From the NCBI GenBank assembly GCA_009782175.1, contig WRKR01000027.1, positions 1-38,826 on the forward strand: a DNA stretch of 38,826 nt, written 5' to 3'. Below the pieces are notes generated by a model. It ran no database searches and had not been told where the DNA came from. It was given only the letters and a program-made list of their open reading frames with translations. Shown one piece after another: positions 15,981 through 22,677 of this stretch. Positions within the stretch are counted from its first letter, which is position 1. Each line of letters starts with the position of its first letter. This DNA is from Cystobacterineae bacterium. GTDB taxonomy: Bacteria; Myxococcota; Myxococcia; Myxococcales; Myxococcaceae. The position numbers and the translations under genes were made by a program.

Positions 15981-16946
15981 TCAGCTATAGCCAGGGGGTT
16001 TGGACTCAAAGCGGTGGGTTGCCGAAATATAGCGCACCGTCCCTGTTTTGGAGCGCATGACAATGGAGTTGGTTTCGCAGCTGCCGCCATAAAAACGCAC
16101 ACCCTTGAGGAATTCGCCGCCCGTCACACCTGTGGCGGCAAACATAACATCCCCCTTGGCCAACTCTTCCGCTGTATAAATGTGGTGTATGTCGTTAATG
16201 CCCATGGTTTTGGCGCGCCGAATTTCTTCCTCGTTTCTGGGTTTAAGCCTTCCTTGAAAATCCCCACCCATGGACTTGAGTGCCGCGGCAGAAATAACGC
16301 CTTCGGGTGCACCGCCTATACCCATCAACACATCCACGTCTGCACTTCCAATGCATGTGGAAACAGCAGCGGCCACGTCGCCATCCTCAATGAGGCGCAC
16401 GCGCGCGCCCACTTCGCGCACGGTGCGAATGAGGGCCTCATGGCGAGGGCGATCTAAAATAATAACGGTTAAGTCTTGAATGGAGCGTTTGAGGGCTTTG
16501 GCGATGCTGGCTAAATTTTCAGCGGGGGATTGGGCCAGGTTGATGTGGCCTTTGGCTTGGGGGCCTACGGCAATTTTTTCCATATAGGTGTCCGGCGCGT
16601 TGAGCAAGCAACCGCGGTAGGCCAGGGCAACCACGGAAATGGCTCCGGGGCGGCCATAGGCACAGAGGTTTGTGCCTTCCAGCGGGTCCAAAGCAATGTC
16701 AATTTGAGGAGCCCCCTGCACGCGGTTGCCCACGCGCTCGCCTATATAAAGCATGGGGGCTTCGTCGCGCTCGCCTTCACCAATCACCACGGTACCATCC
16801 ATTTGTATGGTGTCGAATGCACGCCGCATGGCGTCCACCGCGGCTTGGTCCGCAAGGTTTTTGTCACCGCGCCCCATGAGTCGGGCACAGGCAACGGCCG
16901 CCATTTCTGTAACACGCACCACTTCCAACGCCAGGTTTCTATCCAT
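15981..16946 (-). CDS. glpX: Class II fructose-1,6-bisphosphatase
   Basis: Hydrolyses fructose 1,6-bisphosphate to fructose 6-phosphate in gluconeogenesis; metal-dependent. The 321-residue protein shows the GlpX signatures GEGERDE at 56-62 and DPLEGT at 87-92, plus IGGAPEGVISAAALK and the C-terminal GVRFYGGSCETNSIVMRS. The ATG at 16946 has AAGGAG upstream and the expected MDRNLALEVVRVTE family N-terminus; an upstream start would add 55 unrelated residues lying inside the preceding gene. The start overlaps the end of the thioesterase gene by 8 bp, so the pair is probably translated together. Some bacterial GlpX enzymes also act on sedoheptulose 1,7-bisphosphate; sequence alone does not settle this. 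Confidence 0.95.
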   Translation of the reverse strand: MDRNLALEVVRVTEMAAVACARLMGRGDKNLADQAAVDAMRRAFDTIQMDGTVVIGEGERDEAPMLYIGERVGNRVQGAPQIDIALDPLEGTNLCAYGRPGAISVVALAYRGCLLNAPDTYMEKIAVGPQAKGHINLAQSPAENLASIAKALKRSIQDLTVIILDRPRHEALIRTVREVGARVRLIEDGDVAAAVSTCIGSADVDVLMGIGGAPEGVISAAALKSMGGDFQGRLKPRNEEEIRRAKTMGINDIHHIYTAEELAKGDVMFAATGVTGGEFLKGVRFYGGSCETNSIVMRSKTGTVRYISATHRFESKPPGYS

Positions 16947-17367
16947 GAGCTTCAATCTCCTTTTTGTCCGCGCGTTGCTGTTGAAAAAGGCGAACAGCTG
17001 CATCCGGCAGTCGAGCTGCACGCCCACTTTTTGAAATACACACATGCACTGTTTTGCCTGTGGCCAGAAGCGCTTCTTCCTTGTCCCGACGAAGCTCATA
17101 GGCAAAAACAATGCTCGCCCTTTTTATTTCCTCCACCCATACCTTAAGCTTGAGCAAGTCATCATAGCGCGCCGGTGCCCTATAGCAACATTGGGCCTCC
17201 ACCACAGGAAGCATAAAACCCTCGTCCTCCATCTGCTGATAGCTTCCCCCCAGAGAGCGGAAAAGCTCGCCGCGCGCCTGCTCAAAATAACGAAAGTGGT
17301 TGGCATAATAAACCACCCCCATCTGGTCCGTATCTCCATAAATAACGCGAATGGAAACCTCAATCAT
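16939..17367 (-). CDS. YbgC/FadM-like acyl-CoA thioesterase
   Basis: A 142-residue single hot-dog domain of the 4-hydroxybenzoyl-CoA thioesterase type. The active-site segment YGDTDQMGVVYYANHFRYFEQAR at the N-terminus carries the catalytic Asp and the VVYxANxFxxFExAR helix of the family. The ATG at 17367 fits this N-terminus; a longer reading frame from 17439 lacks family resemblance. The gene is not beside tolQRA-pal, the usual context of ybgC, but sits between a NIPSNAP gene and glpX. It probably hydrolyses an acyl-CoA of short to medium length; the true substrate is unknown. Confidence 0.87.
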   Translation of the reverse strand: MIEVSIRVIYGDTDQMGVVYYANHFRYFEQARGELFRSLGGSYQQMEDEGFMLPVVEAQCCYRAPARYDDLLKLKVWVEEIKRASIVFAYELRRDKEEALLATGKTVHVCISKSGRAARLPDAAVRLFQQQRADKKEIEAHG

Positions 17368-17395
17368 ACATGCAAGCCTAGCACTTTGGGCCTTC

Positions 17396-17710
17396 TCAGT
17401 CCTCACCGCCCAACACAGGACGCATAAAAGAGCGCTCAAAACTCAAAAAACAGCGCGTCTGGCGATAATATTCCATCACCGCTTGGCACTCGGCGTCGCT
17501 GGCTATGGCTATACGGTAAGTTTCATAGGCGGCCAAGGAAGGAAAGGAAAACAGGGCCACAGCGATGTTGTTGGGCCCCTCATGTGGCAAAAAATAACCG
17601 TGGTGCTTGCCCCCAAACTTTTCCACCAACACAATCCACTTTTTTCCATAAGTTTCGAATTCTTTAAGTTTAAAGGGGTCCACCACATAGCGTAGATAAC
17701 ACGTCACCAT
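17396..17710 (-). CDS. NIPSNAP family protein
   Basis: A 104-residue alpha/beta ferredoxin-like (dimeric alpha-beta barrel) protein with the family pattern MVTCYLRYVVDPFKLKEFE at the start, then KFGGKHHGYFLP and FSFPSLAAYETYR. The ATG at 17710 follows AAAGGG by 7 bases; a frame from 17740 would add ten residues. In bacteria the family is often annotated as ABM or NIPSNAP domain protein with unknown small-molecule roles. It lies 28 bp upstream of the thioesterase gene on the same strand. Confidence 0.88.
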   Translation of the reverse strand: MVTCYLRYVVDPFKLKEFETYGKKWIVLVEKFGGKHHGYFLPHEGPNNIAVALFSFPSLAAYETYRIAIASDAECQAVMEYYRQTRCFLSFERSFMRPVLGGED

Positions 17711-17889
17711 TTGAAAACCCTTTCGTGGCCCTTGGGCCATGTGGAGAAATGTTCAACCCAGCCCTTATAGCGCGCTTCAGGAAAAACCTCAGCAGACACT
17801 GTCCAAATAACCCACGGAAAGCCATGCCGGGGTGCCTGTTGAAAACCTGCGGAAACCTTTGAAAAAAACGTGGGGTGCTCGCCCTTCAA
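17704..17889 (-). CDS. Possible 61-residue ORF between mod and the NIPSNAP gene
   Basis: An open frame starting with TTG that overlaps the mod stop (TTGA) and ending 7 bases inside the NIPSNAP start region, so it exactly bridges the gap. The product is rich in aromatic residues (PWVIWTVSAEVF, YKGWVEHFSTWPKG). It matches no family I recognise, and it does not look like the Res subunit of a type III system. It could be a real small gene, a decayed remnant, or chance. Confidence 0.3.
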   Translation of the reverse strand: MKGEHPTFFSKVSAGFQQAPRHGFPWVIWTVSAEVFPEARYKGWVEHFSTWPKGHERVFKW

Positions 17890-19898
17890 AGCAGCTTGAG
17901 GTGGGTGCTGGGGCTATAAGTCCTGAAAATCTGCTCAAGGTTGACCAGCGCAAAATCCCCGCTGAAGCTGCTGTCGCGGAATATGGCATAATGCGGCTTG
18001 CTTTGGGCTATTTCGGTGAGCATTTCATCGCTCAGCGGCTCAAAACAGGCCATGAGGTGGTTGTCTGCGACGGAAAATATGGTTTTTCCATTTGTTTTTC
18101 GCTGCTCAATGGGGTTGGACAATAAAATCCCCAAGTCCAGCATCACCTGAAACAGCAAGTCTTCCGGGCTGCGGCCTTCCTTGAGGGTGTCCACCAGTCC
18201 GTCTAAGTCCATGTGCAAGGTTCCACCCTCGTCTACCATATCCTCCGGCCTATAATAGAGCTCTTTCATGTTGCTGCTGTCGAGTTTCAAAACACGAAAA
18301 CCCGTGTCCAGCGCTTCAATGCCCGGCTTGTGCGCGTTGTCAGCCTTTATTTTTTCCCCGGCACGGCGTATGCGCTCTTTGCCCATTTCGCAAATGTTTT
18401 TATAGCCTGCCGTGGCGGCCTCGCTGCCCTGCGCGCAGCGCTCGGGCAGTTGTACCATAATAAACTTGCGCTTGCCGCCATCTTCAGCGTTGAGTTGCAT
18501 CACCGCATGGGCGGTGGTGGCTGAGCCGGAGAAAAAATCCAAAACAACAGCATGGCTGTCCGTATTGGAAATGTGGAGAAATTCTCTGATCATCTTCGTT
18601 GGTTTTTTGCCGGAACGAAAATCCACGCCCCCCTCGTGGCGAATGTTGCCAAAATCCCCACTCAAGTCATAAAAATTGACGATAGGTTTGTATTTTCGCG
18701 CATGGCCGGACTTCAACTCCTCCAGCCTGTCCAGGGGAATACCGGAATAGAATTGACCTTTGGAGGCGCTTTCTTTTTTGGGGCCCCTAAAATATCGATA
18801 ACCCAAGCCATCTTCGCCTATACCGGCGACTTTATAGAGGCAGCCTAAGCCATCCATCTCTTTTCTGGGGCTTAAAAACCGGTCAAAAAATTTCCCGGAA
18901 GTATTCCCTTTTAAAACACTGCCGGAGGCCCAGGTGTCTTTGAGCCATCCCACCCGCCCCTCGGGGTGTCGCAAAATTTTATATTGCCCGGGTTTAAACA
19001 GGGTGACTTCTTTGGAGCCCAGCCTGAGTTTTTTTCCCTCTTCAAGCTCAATAATTTCATGGCAAAATTTGTTAATATTATATTCTTCAAAAGGTTTTTG
19101 GGGTTTAAATTGCCACTTGTTTTTGGCATAGACCAAAACCTGTTCAATCAGTTTTTGAAAGTCATCCTTCTCATTGAGGGATTTGTTGGCAAACCTCACT
19201 TGTATATAAAAAACATCAACAAGGTTTTCTTCTCCAAATATTTCATTGCATATTTTTTTAAGGTTTTCCACTTCATTGTCATCAATGCTGATGAAAATGA
19301 CGCCATCTTCTGTGAGCAATTCTCTGGCTATTTTAAGCCTTGGATAAAGCATGTTCAGCCAGTCGGTGTGAAAGCGACCGTTGTTGCTTGGGTTTTGAAG
19401 CATGCGGTTGCCATCCTCGTCATGCTCTCCGCTCTTTTTTTGCCATTTGTCTTTGGCCACTTTCCACTTGTCGCTATAAATAAAGTCATGGCCTGTGTTA
19501 TAGGGCGGATCTATATAAACCATTTTAACGCGGCCCCAATAGGCTTCGCGCAGCAGCTTCAACACGTCGAGGTTATCCCCTTCAATATAGAGGTTTTCCG
19601 TGTTGTCAAAGTCCACGCTTTCCTCGCGACAAGGGCGAAGTGTCGCGCAAATGGGCGTATTGGCCAGCAATATGGCCTTCTTTTTGTCCGGCCAACTCAG
19701 CTGATAGCGTTCCTCTTTTCCTGAAACAACATGCGTGTTTATTTCCTGCTGCAGCACATCCGCATCAATGGCGCGCACCAGCAGGCCGTTTTCGTCAAGG
19801 GTTTCGGTCAGGGCATGGGGGAACAAAGCCTTGAGGGTGGCATAGTTACGCTCAGTGAGGCTTGGGGTATGCAGGAGGAGTTTATCGGGTTTGTCCAT
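17886..19898 (-). CDS. Type III-like adenine-specific DNA methyltransferase (Mod), orphan
   Basis: A 670-residue beta-class N6-adenine methyltransferase. Motif IV DPPYNTG (residues 130-136 from the chosen start) comes before the AdoMet-binding motif DFFSGSATTAHA (about 454-465), with the recognition region between them (about 230-420). The N-terminus MDKPDKLLLHTPSLTE...LFPHALTE matches type III Mod proteins, supporting ATG at 19898; a GTG at 19928, one base after the upstream stop, is the alternative. No Res endonuclease/helicase gene is adjacent on either side, so it appears to be a solitary methyltransferase. The recognition region (about 18640-19210) is visibly richer in A and T than the rest. 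It probably methylates a short asymmetric site; the site cannot be predicted. Confidence 0.92.
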   Translation of the reverse strand: MDKPDKLLLHTPSLTERNYATLKALFPHALTETLDENGLLVRAIDADVLQQEINTHVVSGKEERYQLSWPDKKKAILLANTPICATLRPCREESVDFDNTENLYIEGDNLDVLKLLREAYWGRVKMVYIDPPYNTGHDFIYSDKWKVAKDKWQKKSGEHDEDGNRMLQNPSNNGRFHTDWLNMLYPRLKIARELLTEDGVIFISIDDNEVENLKKICNEIFGEENLVDVFYIQVRFANKSLNEKDDFQKLIEQVLVYAKNKWQFKPQKPFEEYNINKFCHEIIELEEGKKLRLGSKEVTLFKPGQYKILRHPEGRVGWLKDTWASGSVLKGNTSGKFFDRFLSPRKEMDGLGCLYKVAGIGEDGLGYRYFRGPKKESASKGQFYSGIPLDRLEELKSGHARKYKPIVNFYDLSGDFGNIRHEGGVDFRSGKKPTKMIREFLHISNTDSHAVVLDFFSGSATTAHAVMQLNAEDGGKRKFIMVQLPERCAQGSEAATAGYKNICEMGKERIRRAGEKIKADNAHKPGIEALDTGFRVLKLDSSNMKELYYRPEDMVDEGGTLHMDLDGLVDTLKEGRSPEDLLFQVMLDLGILLSNPIEQRKTNGKTIFSVADNHLMACFEPLSDEMLTEIAQSKPHYAIFRDSSFSGDFALVNLEQIFRTYSPSTHLKLL

Positions 19899-19929
19899 GG
19901 TTGCTTGTTGTGTATAGCCCAGCTTCACC

Positions 19930-21093
19930 TCAGCCCGGTGGTGAGCTTGGCGTTTCAGGGGCAGTATTGTGGCTTTCGGCCTTCAAAAGCGCGTCCAAAT
20001 CCACGTGTTGCTCAAAGCGTGGCCGCCGGGCGCTCGGGTGGATGCGCCTTATCCATATGGCTTCTACGCGGTGGGGATAGCGTTTTTGAATTTCCTCATA
20101 AATTTCTGGATCCTTCTCCCCATCATCCCCGACGAGAATGAAGCGGACATGCGGGAGGTATTCAAAAATTTCCTGAATTTTTTTAGTTTTATAGGCGGTT
20201 TGAGCCAACCATGCCTCGCTGGCCTTGTCCATGCTGATGCGTTTGGTCAGCAACACACCTCGAGGAAAATGGTTTTGCCCAAGGAACTGCATGAGTGGGG
20301 CATAGAGTTGCCGGGGAGAGCCTGAGAGATAAAACAGGGGAGCGGCCTGGGGCTTGGGGTTGCTGTTTGCAAGCTTTGCATAAAGCTTGGCCATGCCGGG
20401 GACAGCTTGGCGCTGAGCAGGGTTTTTCAAAAAGGTATTTTTCAACAGACGCCTTTTGCTCAAAACCTCAGAAATAAGAATGGTGTCGTCAATGTCCGAA
20501 ATGAGGCCGCGCCTATTTTCCAGGGGGACCACCAAAATATGGCCTTGGCCAAAGGCAGGGTGGATGTGGGAAGAGGGCGCCTGGGCCGCAGTGTGGCCTT
20601 GGGGCGCCGTGCTTTTTCCAGGCGCTGTGTTTTTTTGAGGCACCATGCTTTGGGCAAACACCGGATGCCACCCGGCCTCAAGCCCTTCGGGAATGTGTGC
20701 GTCAACGCGGAAATAGCCTTTGTTATCTGTCCGCGTTTGGAAGTGAAAGGGGCCTATGGAAAGCAGCAAAGGCCAATTTTTGCCTTTCTTATTGGAAAAA
20801 TGGCGAAGGTTCTGTTTCAAATTTTTTCTTGCACTGTCCTCTTTTCTTGCACTGTCCTCTTTTCTTGCACTGTCCGAGGCAGAGGCTTCGGGTTGGGTGC
20901 GCGCTTGAGTGAGGCGGCCTTCAATAAGCAGTTTCTGGCCATTGCTATAGCCCGTATAAAGGCGGATATGGTAGGGGTTGGCCCAGGCACTGGCCTGGGC
21001 AAAAAGCAGAGAGAAGAGCAAGCCTATGGCTGCAAAGTTTTTGGGAATTATCCATTTGAATGGACAACTCCCCCACTTTTCATCCGCACGCAT
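19930..21093 (-). CDS. App1 family (DUF2183) phosphatidate phosphatase-like protein, exported
   Basis: From the ATG at 21093 the 387-residue product has a signal-peptide-like start (hydrophobic AAIGLLFSLLFAQASAWA, likely cut before NPY). The C-terminal half carries HAD-type phosphatase motifs: LISDIDDTIL, YLSGSPRQLY, a YKTKKIQEI lysine, and VGDDGEKDPEIY. This is the App1/DUF2183 pattern; yeast App1 is a Mg-dependent phosphatidate phosphatase. The linker region holds two hexapeptide repeat blocks: DSARKE repeated nearly three times (from DNA at 20828-20875) and a degenerate KNTAPG/KSTAPQ/GHTAAQ block. A GTG at 21126 is an alternative start. It follows the GT28 gene closely and is probably co-transcribed with it. 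Confidence 0.87.
   Translation of the reverse strand: MRADEKWGSCPFKWIIPKNFAAIGLLFSLLFAQASAWANPYHIRLYTGYSNGQKLLIEGRLTQARTQPEASASDSARKEDSARKEDSARKNLKQNLRHFSNKKGKNWPLLLSIGPFHFQTRTDNKGYFRVDAHIPEGLEAGWHPVFAQSMVPQKNTAPGKSTAPQGHTAAQAPSSHIHPAFGQGHILVVPLENRRGLISDIDDTILISEVLSKRRLLKNTFLKNPAQRQAVPGMAKLYAKLANSNPKPQAAPLFYLSGSPRQLYAPLMQFLGQNHFPRGVLLTKRISMDKASEAWLAQTAYKTKKIQEIFEYLPHVRFILVGDDGEKDPEIYEEIQKRYPHRVEAIWIRRIHPSARRPRFEQHVDLDALLKAESHNTAPETPSSPPG
20828..20875. repeat. 18-bp coding tandem repeat in the App1-like gene
   Basis: The plus-strand unit CTTGCACTGTCCTCTTTT occurs twice exactly and then 12 bases of a third copy. The 18-bp period keeps frame and encodes DSARKE repeats, so copy-number change would lengthen or shorten the linker without a frameshift. 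Confidence 0.95.
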
Positions 21094-21133
21094 GTCCAGG
21101 GGCAACGTTTCTTCAGGCAGCCTCACAGCGGCT

Positions 21134-22270
21134 TTATAGTGGTTTTAGCGTGGCTTTCACAATGGTTTCCACAATGTCTTTGGCGGCATGGGGTTTGGCC
21201 ACGGCTTTTTGTTGGCGGCGCATGTGGGCCAGGCGCTCGGGCGTTTGAAACAAGGCTTTGAGTTTAAACAGCAATGAGGCTGCGTCCACGGCTTTTGAGG
21301 CACAACCGGTTTCCAGCAAAAAATCCGCATTGCGCTCCTCCTGGCCTGGAATGGGGGACACCACAAGCATGGGCAGCTGCATGGCCAGGCATTCAGAAGT
21401 TGTCAGACCACCCGGCTTTGTCACCGCAACATCAGCGGCCGCCATCATCCTCTCAATGCTTCTCGTAAACCCCTGGGGGAAAACACGCCCTGGGTGGCGC
21501 GTTGCAATTTCTTGGAGTTTGCCCAGCAAGGCTTCATTGCGACCGGCCAACGCCAAAATTTGCACCTCTTCCATGGTTTTGGCCACATGCTCTACCAGGC
21601 TCTCAATGCCGCCCACACCAAAGCCGCCCGACATCATCAACAAAGTCCGCTTGTCCGGTGAAAGCCCCAACTCCAGGGCCGCCGCCTCGCGAGAGAGTGC
21701 TTGGCTAAACTGTGGCATAATGGCGATGCCCGTCACATGGATGTGCTCCCTGCCCATACCTCGCCCCTCAAGCCGGGCCGCCACCTCCTCGCTGGCAACA
21801 AAATAACCTTGCATATGCGGGTGCAACCAAAAGCCGTGTACATCAAAATCCGTCACGTGTACCCATACGGGGGGTGTTGGTTTCCCCTTTCGAAGGCGGC
21901 GTGAGAGCAACTCGGCCGGCAGAAAATGCGTGCACACAATGACGTCAGGAGCCAGGTGCGCCATTTCTTTTTTGAGTTTTTGTGTGTTGAGCCTCTCCAA
22001 CTGGCGGCGGAAGCGATTGAAGAGCGACTTGGGTGCCGCGTCCGTGTGCTGATAGAGATAGGACCAGACTTCAGGCGCTTTTTCTACGAGGCCCATATAG
22101 CCCCTGCTATAAAAATTGCGAAAGCCCTTGGATACCAAATCCATCACATCCACGTGCACCGCTTCTATGCCCGGCATTTGGGCCGCAGCCGCACACAGCG
22201 CCTGGGCCGCACGCAGATGACCTGCTCCAGCGGATACACTCAAAACCACCATTCGCAAAGGTTTTTCCAT
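21134..22270 (-). CDS. MGDG-synthase-like GT28 glycosyltransferase
   Basis: A 378-residue GT-B glycosyltransferase of the MGDG synthase/UgtP group, which transfers a sugar from UDP-hexose to diacylglycerol at the membrane face. The N-terminal SVSAGAGHLRAAQAL (about 11-25) is the GAGH(x)xAA signature of the MGDG synthase N-domain. The C-terminal domain has MMSGGFGVGG and the donor-binding AVTKPGGLTTSECLAM, followed by PIPGQEERN. UDP-GlcNAc-using MurG is a related alternative, but the N-domain fits MGDG synthase better. The ATG at 22270 has only a weak ribosome binding site. The 13-bp repeat array lies immediately upstream and may cover its promoter. Confidence 0.88.
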   Translation of the reverse strand: MEKPLRMVVLSVSAGAGHLRAAQALCAAAAQMPGIEAVHVDVMDLVSKGFRNFYSRGYMGLVEKAPEVWSYLYQHTDAAPKSLFNRFRRQLERLNTQKLKKEMAHLAPDVIVCTHFLPAELLSRRLRKGKPTPPVWVHVTDFDVHGFWLHPHMQGYFVASEEVAARLEGRGMGREHIHVTGIAIMPQFSQALSREAAALELGLSPDKRTLLMMSGGFGVGGIESLVEHVAKTMEEVQILALAGRNEALLGKLQEIATRHPGRVFPQGFTRSIERMMAAADVAVTKPGGLTTSECLAMQLPMLVVSPIPGQEERNADFLLETGCASKAVDAASLLFKLKALFQTPERLAHMRRQQKAVAKPHAAKDIVETIVKATLKPL

Positions 22271-22309
22271 GATGAATTGCTGTCTTTAATTAAAAAATAC
22301 GCTTAATTT

Positions 22310-22611
22310 AACAATAGAACTTAACAATATAACTCAATAACATGACTTAACAGTATGACTTAATAACATGAGTCAACAACATGAGTCAATAACAGAAGTC
22401 AATAACATGACTCAATAACATGACTCAATAACATGACTCAATAACATGACTCAAGAACATGACTCAATAACATGACTCAAGAACATGACTCAAGAACATG
22501 ACTCAAAAACATGAGTCAAAAACATGACTCAAAAACATGAGTCAAAAACATGAGTCAAAAACATGAGTCAAAAACATGAGTCAAAAACATGAGTCAACAA
22601 CAGAATTTAAA
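22310..22611. repeat. 13-bp tandem array carrying TGA(C/G)TCA, about 23 units
   Basis: From 22365 to 22598 there are 18 consecutive units with an exact 13-bp period, consensus AACATGA(C/G)TCAA followed by T, G, A or C. Seventeen contain the pseudo-palindrome TGACTCA (9) or TGAGTCA (8), its reverse complement; the unit at 22391 reads AACAGAAGTCAAT. Degenerate units extend left to 22310 with spacings of 13, 16, 10 and 16, and one follows on the right (22599-22611). C-type units cluster at 22404-22507 and G-type units at 22534-22598, as expected from stepwise duplication. The array lies between the end of the CoA-disulfide-reductase gene and the start of the GT28 gene. It is not coding: 13 is not a multiple of 3 and stops recur. 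Confidence 0.97.
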
Positions 22612-22677
22612 CCTTTTGGGCTTAAGGATATGATGGTTTCAACAGAGGGCAACCTTTATGAGAGTGTTTTAAGGGGT

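Noticed and set aside
17886-19898. Complete type III restriction-modification or defence island
   Set aside because: No Res gene, other nuclease, toxin, integrase or other defence gene lies on either side.
22310-22611. CRISPR array
   Set aside because: The units are contiguous 13-mers with no unique spacers, and no cas genes are nearby.
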